Source: Atrina japonica
Lineage: Eukaryota > Mollusca > Bivalvia > Pterioida > Pinnidae
Direction: 5' to 3'
Length of the DNA stretch: 64,000 bases
Assembly: GCA_030159075.1 (NCBI GenBank)
Contig: BROG01000076.1
Location: forward strand, 1,162,001-1,226,000
Numbering within the stretch: the stretch's first letter is position 1; every line of letters begins with the position of its first letter. Made by a program: the position numbers and the translations under genes. Below the pieces are notes generated by a model that saw only the letters and a list, made by a program, of their open reading frames with translations, made no database searches and was not told where the DNA came from. Positions 11,065-22,740 of this stretch are shown one piece after another.

Positions 11065-12512
11065 ACCTGTATAAAGATTATAGAAAGTCTAGCTACCTAT
11101 TTATTTTCAACAAAACTTGTGTATAAGACGACTTGCTCTAATCAATTAGAGATTAACTTTGAAATTTGAACTCACGTATCTTACGTGTTCGATACTAACG
11201 CTTTAACACACCCCAATTGTTTAAAAGCCATGCCTGTATCTTCTATGTCAAGGCAGATGCGATCTGAGGATTTAGCGCCTGGATGGATCTTGTTAGTCTA
11301 GACATTGATCATAAATTGTATATATGGTTCATGTCTGAGAGTATCTAAATAATCATTGCGAATTGCACATCTAATTTGGCTAATTTTCAAATACGATGTG
11401 CGAAACTTGTCTGTTTTATAAAACATCTTTTGCGATATTTATGTTTTACGCGTGTTCATTTGAAATTGTGAGATGTTGCTTCATTTTAATTGACAAAACA
11501 TAACGCGTCGGCAGAACGTAAGTTATTTGTATTGTCTTATTGTCATGTTTTAAGGTAACGATATTTCAATTCAAAACCTATACAGATATTAGTTATTAGG
11601 TGGAGGATTCCGTAGGAATTATTAAATTTACTCTAGTGTACGAACATGTATACTTCGCACTAGTTATTGAAGAGCGCATCCACGTGACCGCCGACACGTG
11701 ATCAGCGATTTAGAATCAATTTGACGATCAAATCACCTAAAATTATCACAAAGATAAAATTACCTACAGGCTGTACCAAGGTAAATTGGCACATGTTTAC
11801 AAACATGACAAATCAAAATGAATTATTATACAATTGTCAGGCTTCTTTTTGACACAATGATATTCGAAGTTCAGTATTGCATATAATCCGTGAAAGGCAA
11901 TACGTTTAATCCGTACAATGTATTTTTTGAAAACAAACCGTATTGTTTTGGTCTTTGACACAAACTGGATATTCCATTTTACCTTTGTAGACATGTATCT
12001 GTTACGAAATTCTCAAGACAACTAGAAAAAAAAGTTCAATCATTGAAAAACACGGATCACAGAAAAATCCAGAGGGGAAATCCGATCCAAAGGTGAAGTT
12101 AGTATCTCTTACCATACGATTGGCTGCACTTGCCACCGTGAGCAACCAATACAATTACATTTACAACAGTTTAATGATAATTCCTCGTCACAATCGGTAC
12201 AAATTATTCAATAACTATATTCGAACAAGCAATTCAACATCATTCACACCTGATTCCACATCTGATGTTTACAGATGTCTGAATTTCCAACATTTACTTT
12301 ATTTATATTTAGTGTTTGGACTTCCTTTTTCACATCATTTGACGTGGTTATAACACTATTTGAGGTGGCTATAGCATAATTTGAAGTGGTTATAGCATGG
12401 CATTTTAAAATATGAAGTATATCACATCTTGGCAGCGCAGCATCGAGACCTGGTAAAACCTTAACTGATGTTTTAAAGAATATTTGCTAGTTTACTTCTG
12501 GAAGGCGCACGA
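11065..12512. other. Unique AT-rich sequence, nothing recognised
   Basis: No repeat family, RNA or convincing exon is seen. The open frames of 65 and 86 codons have no domain or splice support. Confidence 0.5.
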
Positions 12513-12748
12513 TATCTAATAAAAACCAAAACCCACAACCTTCGTATCTTTTTATCTAATAAAAACACTACCTTCGTATCTCTATGTCTAATAAAAAAAA
12601 AACCCTCTACCTTCGTATCTCTTTATTTAATAAAATCCAAATCCAGTACCTTCCTATCTCTATATCTAGTGAAACAAAATCCAGTACCTTCGTATTTCAA
12701 TATCTAATAAAAACAAAACCCATTACCTTCGTATCTCTCTACATATTA
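12513..12748 (+). repeat. About 40-bp minisatellite, left part
   Basis: Six imperfect units, each carrying TCTAATAAAAACMAAAMCC and then ACCTTCGTATCTC. Unit length varies from about 31 to 42 bp. The array resumes at 13107 after an interruption by the A/B repeat. Confidence 0.9.
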
Positions 12749-13106
12749 TAAACATAATACCAAAGTTATAATGCTCAAGACGATCGTTTCTGTCAATTCA
12801 TCAGTTAAGCTCCAATTTCAGATAGATTTTCTAAAACAAAGTGGTATCAGACAAGGCCAAATGATAAATTCAAACTTATAATCAAATTCCGTCTAAAGTA
12901 ACCATTGTAAAAAGATGACTATCTTAGTTTTAGAAGAATTTAAAATGGTGCTATCAGTGCCAAATATTACTTTAGTATAAGATTATTAGCTTGTACCGAA
13001 ATACCAAGTACTAGGTTTATGTATACCCTCGGGGACTCAAACGGTCCACCAGCATTGGCAACGACCTAGTATTTATAAATATTATAAACATAATACCAAA
13101 GTTGTA
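12743..13106 (-). repeat. A/B dispersed repeat splitting the minisatellite
   Basis: It reads (plus strand) ATAATACCAAAGTTATAATG, CAAGACGATCGTTTCTGTCA and CAAAGTGGTATCAGACAAGG. A B unit follows with CTTTAGTATAAG, GTATACCCTCGGGGACTCAA and GGTCCACCAGCATTGGCAAC. It then closes with a second start of the A unit (ATTATAAACATAATACCAAA). It is the reverse complement of 20695-21222 with one A unit cut to about 27 bp. No ORF of note. Confidence 0.88.
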
Positions 13107-13247
13107 TCTAATAAAAACCAAAACTAACTACCTTCATATCTCTATATCTAATAAAAACCAAAAAATACTACCTTCGTATCTAAAAAAAACCACTCCCTTC
13201 GTATCTCTATATCTAATTAAACAAAACCCACTACTTTGATATCTCTA
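13107..13247 (+). repeat. About 40-bp minisatellite, right part
   Basis: Three to four further units of the array at 12513-12748 (TATCTAATAAAAACC and CTACCTTCGTATC). Confidence 0.88.
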
Positions 13248-13528
13248 ATTCCTATAAACTTTACTTTTTACACAATGATGTATAACAGCTATGTAAAAAT
13301 CCCTCTAATGTAGACCCACAATTATTAGTTCCAAAAATGTAATACCGAGGAGACTATATGTTTACACCCTTTCGTCAGTCTGTTCATCAGTTCATGCATC
13401 CGTCGACTCGGGTCAAATTTTAGTTATATTTTGATCGGCATTCGTCTAATAATTATACCACGGATGGGGACCATAGATCGATTCATCAATACCCTCCGAA
13501 TGTTTGTTTATTTGAATTAAACCGTGGA

Positions 13529-13690
13529 ATCGTGGTGGGTGTGGCCGGTCAACATGGGACGTTTACTCCTCCATGACACCTGATCCCACCTCTAGATTTC
13601 TAGAGGTCTGTGTTTGTCCAACATTCACCTGATTTGTAAATTGTATCTTGGACATCCTGAAAATTAATACTCATCCGTGATTTTTATATT
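13529..13690 (+). mobile_element. Retroelement 3' tail, solo copy
   Basis: CGTGGTGGGTGTGGCCGGTC, then CACCTGATCCCACCTCTAGA and TTGTATCTTGGACATCCTGA, ending in a worn AATACTCATCCGTGATTTTT. Same order as the other tails, no RT attached. Confidence 0.82.
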
Positions 13691-14009
13691 TAGTCTAGTA
13701 AATATATATCCAAACATACTAAGATCAATATATCTTCTATTTTCATCTGGATTTGACTCAAGCTTCATGTGATAATCACCTCTTTATCACATAAGATCCT
13801 ATAAAACTGTGAAAAATGAAATCAGATCTATTTTGAAACAAAAGCCTCAGGATTTTTATGTGTTTTGTAGAAGTATTCGATCGACAAATGTTTCAAATTT
13901 TAAAATTGATCATATGAATCATTTGCTTAGAATTGGTGAACATGTACTGGATATCATCTTTTTGCACCTGCAATATTGATCTCGTTTTCACCAATACTAC
14001 CAAATGTTT

Positions 14010-14170
14010 ATCCGGATCTGCTGATCTAGAGTACCTCCGGACACATGACTCCACCCCTTTGGGATCCGCAATTGTCTTCGTTTGATACCGTTGTTGTATC
14101 TAAATTGTCGTATTCTAGTGGACTTGGAGTTTCCAATATCCATTGGTACTTGACATCTTCATTTTACTTG
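14010..14170 (+). repeat. Dispersed repeat, uninterrupted copy
   Basis: ACCTCCGGACACATGACTCC, TTTGGGATCCGCAATTGTCT, ACTTGGAGTTTCC and ATCTTCATTTTACTTGA correspond, in order, to 48346-48450 plus 48600-48665. There the block is split by a retroelement tail. The nature of the repeat is unknown. Confidence 0.65.
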
Positions 14171-14394
14171 AACACTTTGTATCCCTACACACATCGTCTG
14201 CATTTTTTTTTTGGTAAACATGAAGGTTCAAGGATATTTTAATGTTGATAGTTAACATTGTAAAAATTAGTTATCAAGTTCACATACATCTTACCAAATT
14301 AAGTTGAAAAATGATAAATGTACATGGGAATGATATGAGTTTATATTTATTTTCGAACGATGGATGAAAACAGGGTAAGTGACGAGGTCAAAAT

Positions 14395-14623
<229 letters not shown>

Positions 14624-15310
14624 GCATGTAAAAAACGGGATATCAAGACTTCCATGTTCGATATCTCAATTTCGGCTAACGTCTCGGACTTATTTATCCA
14701 TCCCACCCTCGACTAAAAATTTTCTATCTATCTTAAACTCAAAGATGTGCTAGATTCTATTAAATTATATAAACATAATACCAAAGTTATAAACCAGCAT
14801 TTGTATGCCATACAACATCTCCAGAATACGAATAATTTGACACTGTTGAATATCAAGTTAAAATTCATGCACTATAACCCTTTAGATAAAAGCAGATTCT
14901 GACTAATATATAGGGTTAACCCCGAGAGAATGTAACCCGAACATCAACTTTCTGAAAAATAATTATGAAACCAAAGGGATAGACCCGTTAAAGGAAGTAA
15001 AATTTTAACATCTTTTCCGGAATCCTATTAGCATGTATGCCGCATTTAGGTTAGTATATTTCACGCATCGTTTATGCCATTTTTGTGATTGTTTTGGTTC
15101 TGATATGTTCTTTTTGGCACATGATAAATATGTAACGGATAATTTTAAGGAAGTGCGACGCATGACATTTAAATTTTGAAACTGTATATCAATCTTTTCC
15201 GTCAAATACCCGCGGCCCTCCAGACACATTTACAATTAACTATCAGCACCTGTCACTGTCTATTCTGTTATACCACCAAAGTATTTCTGTTGACATTTTG
15301 TCATTCAAAT
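14624..15310. other. AT-rich sequence with a trace of the A unit
   Basis: 14758-14790 contains ATAAACATAATACCAAAGTT, the terminal 20 or so bases of the A unit only. Nothing else is recognised. Confidence 0.45.
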
Positions 15311-15314
15311 ACCT

Positions 15315-15386
<72 letters not shown>
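15315..15386. repeat. (GA)n microsatellite with a shared right flank
   Basis: GA run followed by TTAGCTTTCTGTTTATCATC and AAAATAATTTTT. The same flank follows the GA run at 28328-28445, so the two tracts sit in copies of one repeat. Confidence 0.95.
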
Positions 15387-15389
<3 letters not shown>

Positions 15390-15467
15390 GCTTTCTGTTT
15401 ATCATCAAAATAATTTTTGTCAAAAAAAAAAAAAAACAGGTCAAGAAATGTTGGTAAAATCTTTAAT

Positions 15468-15621
15468 CCTGTGGCCCGTTTTACGAAAGATCCAAAGTCC
15501 TAAATCCTAACTTTTAATCCTAAATATCATGACAACGCATCGTTGATTGGTCAGTCCCATAACAATTGGCACTAAGATTTAGGATTTAGGACTTAGGACC
15601 TTTTGTACAACGGGCCCCAGG
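15468..15621. mobile_element. Palindromic MITE-like element
   Basis: Left arm CCTGTGGCCCGTTTTACG plus AAAGTCCTAAATCCTAA. The right arm is the imperfect inverse, ATTTAGGATTTAGGACTTAG then ACAACGGGCCCCAGG. The arms are about 55 bp around a short non-palindromic centre. It has no coding capacity. The build fits a non-autonomous DNA transposon. Confidence 0.85.
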
Positions 15622-15624
15622 AAG

Positions 15625-16260
15625 CTACGTCTTCATTTGTATATGCATGAAAAAAAATTTTTAAACGATTGTCTTTGAAGAGAAATGACAACTTTCGTAG
15701 TCCGAAATTGAAGAGAAAAAATAATGAGGTCGTTTTTTACTAGAATAACGCTAAAATTCTTAAATTAAGGATAATGCATACATTGTAATGATAATGCATA
15801 CATTGCAATGCAGGTGTAACCCACACTCAAATTGCATCTACGACTATGGGCGAATTTGTTGCAAAGAAACTATTTTCGGTTTTGGTTTATGGTTCATAAC
15901 TACTTTGCAAACTAAAACTGGTTTCCTATGGCTAAACATATAAATTGGTTCAAACTACTGATCAATTTGAAGTCTGAATTCATCATTTCATCAACCGCCA
16001 TTGAACAGGTAACTCAGGTAACTCAATATTTCATTCAGTGAAACACAGTATTTGCAAACAAGGTCAGTAATGTTTTGGCATACTTCGTATCTAGAGGTCA
16101 TATGAATATTAGAAAACAACTACTAATTGTATATATCTAAAATATTTGCTAAATTAAATGAAAAACAGAAGTATCATTTGATCTGTAAGAAATTTTCTTC
16201 TAACATCGAAATAGAATTCTTTGAATGGTGTTATACGCTATACTCGACAATTTTTCAGAC
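15625..16260. other. AT-rich sequence, nothing recognised
   Basis: Contains the small direct repeat GATAATGCATACATTG near 15770-15805. Nothing else. Confidence 0.45.
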
Positions 16261-16261
16261 A

Positions 16262-16400
16262 TTTGGTGGCGGCCAGTTTTTACTGGATGAGGTTACAATG
16301 TACAAAGAAAGAGACCACTGGCTTTCCAAACATAAACTGACAAACTTTCTCACAAAAATCAGAATTGGTTCTAGCATGGCTCTTAACTGTGCTGATCAGT
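16262..16400 (-). mobile_element. Degenerate Leu/Ser-headed SINE body, minus strand
   Basis: On the plus strand GGCGGCCAGTTTTTACTGGA, GAGACCACTGGCTTTCC and AAACTGACAAACTTTCTCAC parallel the copy at 10555-10768. The head is hardly recognisable. The 98-codon frame across it is not a gene. Confidence 0.6.
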
Positions 16401-16743
16401 CTAACATCAACCATTTGGTGTAATAGCTGTCATTATCTTTTGTAAAGTTTAAATAACTTGTTAACCCTATTTATATTCGTTGCCCCGAGATTTTGTGGTT
16501 TTCAAATTTTCCAGTTTTCGCTGATTTCATGCTTATATAATGGATACGATTCTGGAATCTATATATTTTCCGCGATTTTTCACCGCTCTTGAAATTCGCG
16601 AAATATAATTCTGTCCTCAAGTACAACTCATATTATCCATATCGTAAAATGGGTGTCCAGTTACGAATACCTTAAAGATTGAAAGAGGTATATTTTAGGG
16701 CAAAAATGAAATCGATTGACAATATTCTTAATGATAATAGATA
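16401..16743. other. AT-rich sequence with a possible CGCGAAA-type repeat
   Basis: 16480-16640 contains CCGCGATTTTTCACC and GAAATTCGCGAAATATAA. Wording of this kind occurs in the element at 61977-62184, but no ends could be defined. Confidence 0.35.
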
Positions 16744-16757
16744 TACTACTACTACTT

Positions 16758-16849
<92 letters not shown>

Positions 16850-16860
16850 TTAATAATGAT
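16744..16860. repeat. (ACT)n(AAT)n compound trinucleotide array
   Basis: ACT units followed by AAT units. Open frames on both strands are repeat translation. Confidence 0.97.
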
Positions 16861-16864
16861 AATA

Positions 16865-18805
16865 AAATCATCATTATTATCATCGAGTAGTCGAAAACAG
16901 ATCTTTATCAAACTTGTCAGTCAAAAACAGTTTTTAAAACAGTTTTTGTTATGAGAGTTTGCTACCCTCTTCAGAGCAGAAGTAAAATATATAAATATAT
17001 ATATCACCAGACTATGATAAATCAGTAGTCACAATGTTCCGGATCCTAAGGTTCGCGTATGTCGTCAATAGTGTCACATATAGCGTCAGATGTCTTTTTT
17101 CTTCCAGTCATTGGATGTCCTTATACATCAAATGTTGCGGTGGGCATACTACATCGTTTTCCCACCCACTCAATAAAAAGTCTTTATAGTGATGGATAAC
17201 GCCTCATTGCTCACTGATGGCGTAACCTTTCAGATTTTTTCAACTCACGAAATTACGATTGACACTGTATGGTTTTAAATGTTAGTTTTGTCGGAAGCGG
17301 TGTACGTTTTCTGATTTCTCACGTAAAAGATCGGACTGGTGCACTTTAAATTCACGTCAAATTTAAAATTGATTGGATGATGTTTAAAACTGTGAAAACT
17401 GTCCACTGCATTTTATGAGGAACAAAACTTGTGTATATGCTTACATGAATGTATACAATAAATAGGTTGTTGTAAGTGAAAGTTAACATTTTAAGGAAGA
17501 AATGAAAATCAAAATATATAACCATAATAAGAGTGTTCAATTAGTGCTGTATTCGTTTTGGTCTTTTAGATTACTTTACAATTGGACTTTGGTATTTATA
17601 TACCAAATACGCACATGATATCCCGTCAAATCAGATGTAGAAGCGGAAATGACATAGAATATAAAAAGACATGTTCCCAAAATCGTGTGTTATTAAATAT
17701 ATTTAATTAGCTATTATTATTCACACTCAACATTATTTTCGCACCAAGATTTCACGGAAATAGTTACAAAGCAACTTCGCCGTAATTTTTCTTACAATGG
17801 ATAGCTCTGTGTTTACCTGGACAACTTTAAATGACGCACTATTTTTACATTTCGACTAAAAATAGTACGTTTATAAATAAATGGGTAACATTTCATCTGT
17901 TGTTTTAAACTAAAATTTATTTCATTTAGAAGTTTTACCTTTAGCCCCAAAACATTTTATTTCGTCTGGAATTAACTTTTCGTAAATTATATTAATAATG
18001 CATTAGATCTTTATAAAACACGGAATTTTTATGGATTTATTTTAAAAAGAATTTCTACTTAAAATCACTGAAATTAAAGGAAAAAAAGTCGGATGATGAA
18101 TTTTGCATGATGATTTTACTTTTTAGGTGCATCAAAGTAATCATTTGAAACCATTTCTAAAAGTGAAAAAGCGTATGTAATAATTATGAAAATAGCGATA
18201 AGTTGAAACCGAATCTTGTAATAACATACAAATATTAAGTAAAAGACACACAGAATTATACTTGTATGGTAATGATAAAACAAAAATAGTAAGATAGACC
18301 TAGTTTGATGAAAAATGGAACAATAAGGATTACTTACTTGTCATGATTTTTCTGTTTTTTTTATCGACAAAACCTGTAAATGTAACATCAATGTTCAGTA
18401 TAAAGAAATATAAAATATCTAATTAGTATAGCAATTCAACTATGGTATTTCACAAAAATAAATTTGTTTCTATTTTTATCATAAAATATTTGTTTAAACT
18501 GAAATAATAAAACCACGGCATTGTTTATAAATGGTATTGTCAATTAAGACGCCATCCTCGGATGTGACACAAAGTATTTGCAATCTCGCTGAATACCCGG
18601 CTTATCTCGCATAAATCCTAAAGTAATCGATTACTATTACTAGAAATTTATTTTAAAATGAAATTTCATCCAATCAGATAAACCTTACAGTCAGGTAATA
18701 ATACAAGGTTTTGCCAAGAAAATAACAAGGAAAAAATTCATGTATATATCTACAGTTAGACGTCGGTACACATCCTACACACCCACACCCACTCTCCCTC
18801 TCACC
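16865..18805. other. Long AT-rich stretch, nothing recognised
   Basis: About 1.9 kb with no repeat family, RNA or convincing exon that I can see. Confidence 0.5.
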
Positions 18806-18954
<149 letters not shown>

Positions 18955-18956
18955 GC

Positions 18957-19133
18957 TATAGACCCTTTAGCATTATTTGCGTCCTGTGACTTTGGTTTGC
19001 AAAATGATACAGATACCCACAAAACATAGACGTCGTTATAGTAACTGATAGTTTCTTGGCGTCATTTTCCTGGAATCTGTATCATTTTGCCAATAAAAGT
19101 CACAAGACCGCATTTACTGCTGAAGGGTCTATA
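18957..19133. mobile_element. Palindromic MITE-like element flanked by TA
   Basis: The left end TATAGACCCTT is inverted at the right end as AAGGGTCTATA. Inside, GTCCTGTGACTTT and AAAATGATACAGATACCC face ATCTGTATCATTTTGCC and AAAGTCACAAGAC. The core GACGTCGTTATAGTAACT with GGCGTCATTTTCCTGGAA is shared, inverted, with the elements at 31264 and 32050. Ends next to TA suggest a Tc1/mariner-type non-autonomous element. Confidence 0.85.
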
Positions 19134-19134
19134 A

Positions 19135-20500
19135 TCGGAGATACTCTTTGACATAGACTGGACACATGGAGAGGGTATATAATCCATATACTGCTTCCAA
19201 AGGCGGTATATAAGCCTTGTATGACGTTACAATATAAATCTAATGCGTCGCAGATTAATGACGTCAGTATTGTGCAATAAGTTGAAAAAAATTGTGTAGC
19301 CCTATAAACGACTTTTATACATTTGGAAATTGGAAAGTCATAGTTTTAAAAGTGATTGCAGTACATAAAATATTTATATCAGACTTCATTTGCGTGTGTA
19401 AACATGTATTTTATGAAAAAAATAATCAAACATGGGTATGTAGAGTGGAAAAGAAATTCCTACCCTTGTGGTAAAAATCTGAAACTCAGGTCCAGTGCTA
19501 TGGAGACCGAGAGATCGGACAGTCAGATGCTTACAACTCTGGTGGATATTTCTTTATCCACTCCAAGCACCCTGGTTAGATTATATTTGTCTCTGCGTTT
19601 AAAAATGTGAAACAATTACCTTTACATTTTGAACATTCAGATAGACGAGAGATAGAGGTTAGTGGATTACTGAAAAGATGCTGTTGTATGAATATAATGA
19701 ATCTCACTGGAATGCAACAATTCGCATATTCTGAGGTTGTTGATTTGACCTCGTATTTACAAATATATCTCATAATTTATACTAAATCACTCGGTCAATT
19801 ATAATTGTTCAGACATTGTATTTAGTCATGTATTGATTACTGATTCAAGGCTTTTCGATCAGTCAACAGATACTAATGTATCCCCACTGGGGCCTTGATC
19901 AACTCCTGTACTTTCCAGAGGTTTGATACCTACTCCGTCATATTGCATTTCGGCTCGCGAACGTGGAAAAGGAATAAGTGAAATATTCGACTGATTAATA
20001 AACTTGTGTAGTCAGCGGAGTTTATCAAAGACTATGTGCCTAGTTAACAAATAAATAGATAAGTAAGTAAATAGATAAATAAATAAATAAAAAACAGTAT
20101 TGATGAAGAAAGTAATGCAACGACAAAGGGAACGGATTTCTGTATATATATATAAAATCCACATTTAAATACTTATAGACGGATAAGAATTCGGTTACTT
20201 AGAGAACGACATGCGACCTCCCGTATGGTGTTTCAAAGTTAAAATTGCCGTCTCGCTTGACAAGTATATATTGAAGGTATGATTTAGCACTAAGGATAGC
20301 ATTCTGTCTTTTTACTTTATATAGTGTACCTACAACTAATTGAGCTGCTTTTATGTCAGCGTGTCAATTCAATTAATAGCAACTTTTGATTTATTTCGTA
20401 CATTTAATATTTTTCTAAATCAACGACATATGGTGTGTTTTTATATTTCCATTTAAAATGAAACCCCAAATTATAATAGCTCAAAAATAAACATTGTTAC
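19135..20500. other. Mostly unique sequence, possible small exon inside
   Basis: A candidate exon at 19490-19574 is listed separately. A short AAAT/GTAA tetranucleotide patch lies at 20045-20095. Nothing else is recognised. Confidence 0.45.
19490..19574 (+). CDS. Candidate small internal exon, unknown product
   Basis: An AG acceptor (AAACTCAG) precedes an open stretch beginning GTCCAGTGCTATGG and ending at CACCCTG before GTTAGA, a weak donor. The frame reads VQCYGDREIGQSDAYNSGGY and then FFIHSKHPG, which is less biased than the surrounding AT-rich translations. Upstream in the same frame a TAA lies about 18 nt before the acceptor, so the piece would depend on splicing. An overlapping frame on the same strand is open too, which weakens the case. 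No family is recognised. Confidence 0.2.
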
Positions 20501-20502
20501 AA

Positions 20503-21331
20503 GGTTATTTTCGCCCCCTTGTTATTTTTGCCTTACTACACTTGCAAACATTTTCGCCCCGTTTTAAATTTCCAGTCTCGCTGCATTTCAAATTTACAAG
20601 ATAATTTTATTTTATTACAAAATTTTATTTAAAAAATAATGCTTGTACTTGTCTACTTTCTGCATGATTACATAATTTTTTAAAAACATTTTGGTGTGTT
20701 CTTTCGGCTATACTTTTAGAGATATTATTTGACCTTGTATAATACCACTTTCTCTTTAGAAAATACACATAACTTTTAAATTGGATCTCAACGGATGAAG
20801 TCTAATTGACAGGAACGATATCGTCTTGAGCATTATAGCTTTGGTAGTATGTTTTTAATATTTATAACCACTAGGTCGTTGCCACTGCTGGTGGACCGTT
20901 TGAGTCCCCGAGGGTATACATAAACCTAGTACCTGGTATTTCGGTACCAGCTGTTCATCTTATACTAAAGTAATATTTGGCACTGTAAATATGATTTAAA
21001 TTCAAATTTTTTTCTAAAGCTAAGATAGTCATTTTACAGTGGTTACTCTTAGACGGATTTCGGCTATACTTTTAGAGATATTATTTGGCCTAATATAATA
21101 CCACTTTCTCTTTAGAAAATACACGTAACTTTTAAACTGGAGCTTAGCTGATGAAGTGTAATTGACAGAAACGATATCGTCTTGAGCATTATAACTTTGG
21201 TAGTATGTTTATAATATTTAAAATGAAATATATAAGAGATACTCTCTGAATCTAATAGAAATTACTGTTTTGAATTTGATATCGCTCAATGACTATGAGG
21301 ACAAAAATTAAACGGGGGCGAAAATAAAACC
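20503..21331. mobile_element. Composite element bounded by inverted TTTTCGCCCCC ends
   Basis: The left end has GGTTATTTTCGCCCCCTTGT followed by TATTTTTGCC. The right end is its inverse, CAAAAATTAAACGGGGGCGA then AAATAAAACC. The arms are about 35 bp. Between them lies the A-B-A repeat array at 20695-21222. The outer arms resemble a MITE, so the array may be a nested insertion or cargo. There is no protein-coding content. Confidence 0.65.
20695..21222 (+). repeat. A-B-A repeat array, period about 356 bp
   Basis: The A unit (TTCGGCTATACTTTTAGAGA, TACCACTTTCTCTTTAGAAA, GATATCGTCTTGAGCATTAT) occurs at about 20703 and again at 21059. Between them is the B unit, with CCACTAGGTCGTTGCCACTG, TTGAGTCCCCGAGGGTATAC and TATACTAAAGTAATATTTGG. 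It looks like a partial tandem of an AB unit. Other copies in the window mostly hold A alone. Confidence 0.88.
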
Positions 21332-21340
21332 AGGTATACA

Positions 21341-21405
21341 GCATAAAAAGTGAGAACATCATAATTAATCATCATGTAGCCACTTTTTTGGTAAAACCCC
21401 TGGTA
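21341..21405. repeat. Short palindromic repeat (AAAAAGTGA hairpin family), copy 1
   Basis: AAAAAGTGAGAACATCATAA is followed by TCATCATGTAGCCACTTTTT and GGTAAAACCCCTGG. It is the same hairpin as at 62829-62888. The left arm here is partly lost. Confidence 0.7.
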
Positions 21406-21409
21406 AATA

Positions 21410-22092
21410 AAAAAGTGACAACACGATATTTCTATATGTTTCACGGACAGATGTCGATATCAGAAAACTAAATCCTGAAGTACAGTTAACCCTTACCAAA
21501 ACCAAATGAGAAAAAAAAAACCAACAATATTTAACTATACTAAACTATAGTTTTCAGTGAACATACTTAAATATAAATAAATATAATTTATTATAGTAAC
21601 TAAATTGAATACGTTTTTGTTATAGTGCATTAGTTTTGTTCTGAAGTAAATGAGTATAGTAACTTGCTGTAGTAAAACAAGAGTAGGTAGTCATAACGAA
21701 AATTATACCATGATTAACTATACTTTAATATATAAAATTTCTATAGTAAGTTCATTTAACTAAAGTCTACTAAAATTAACCATTGTTCCGTATAATGCTT
21801 TGATATAGTCATGAAGATATATATTTTAACAGGTGTGTGTTTATAACCCCTATGGAGGAAAACAACATATTCAGGTGACAATACTGCCAGATAGAGTTAA
21901 AAGTTGGCATTTACGTTCTGTAGTATCTTACAATGTATAACATGCTCTAGGCATACACTGATAAATAAACTACAACCTTACATATAGCATTACGTTAGTG
22001 GCCACAGTGCTGACAGCATATAAAACATTTAATTTTTCGAATATAATTTGGTATTTTGTATGCATAAATTTTATATACATTTATAAATAAAT
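21410..22092. other. Low-complexity TA-rich sequence with ACTATAGT motifs
   Basis: Several AACTATA/TATAGTAA motifs at 21530-21790 form loose inverted pairs but no defined element. Confidence 0.4.
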
Positions 22093-22216
<124 letters not shown>

Positions 22217-22559
22217 AGTTTTGATGCATAATTGCGTCACATTCTGAACATTACATTTAAAGAAGTTAAAAAAGGGGGGTAGATGACAATAATTTTATGA
22301 GTATTTATTAATCACTCACACTTTTTGTTTCAAACAATCAAACGGGTTTTAAAAGTAACCTCTATATAATCTCTTCCGTTATCTTCAAGGTTTTCATTCA
22401 AGTAACCTGCTCAGACGGTGTTTAGCACATTACGTATCTCTTCATAAATTGGAACCGTCCGCATCCTACGTCATTGAGTACACGGGGTCATTCAACGACA
22501 TTGTTGTAACATTGCAAACGACCATCCTAAAACTATTTTCGTCAATTATTTCATTTCTA

Positions 22560-22740
22560 TTTGATTGTGGACTCTCGGCAGATGTAACCGGTCAGCAGGT
22601 GATGCTAAATTGACAATATTACTTGATCCCACCTCTGGAAATCCGGAGGTCTGTGTGTGTTCACTATTCACCAGATTTGTATATGCATCCTGGGTATCCT
22701 GAAGATTAATCCTTTGGTATCTGAGATTTTCATATCTGAA
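22560..22740 (+). mobile_element. Retroelement 3' tail, solo copy
   Basis: TGTGGACTCTCGGCAGATGT, then ACTTGATCCCACCTCTGGAA, ACCAGATTTGTATATGCATC and CCTTTGGTATCTGAGATTTT, in tail order, with no RT sequence attached. The opposite-strand open frame here is a shadow. Confidence 0.85.
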
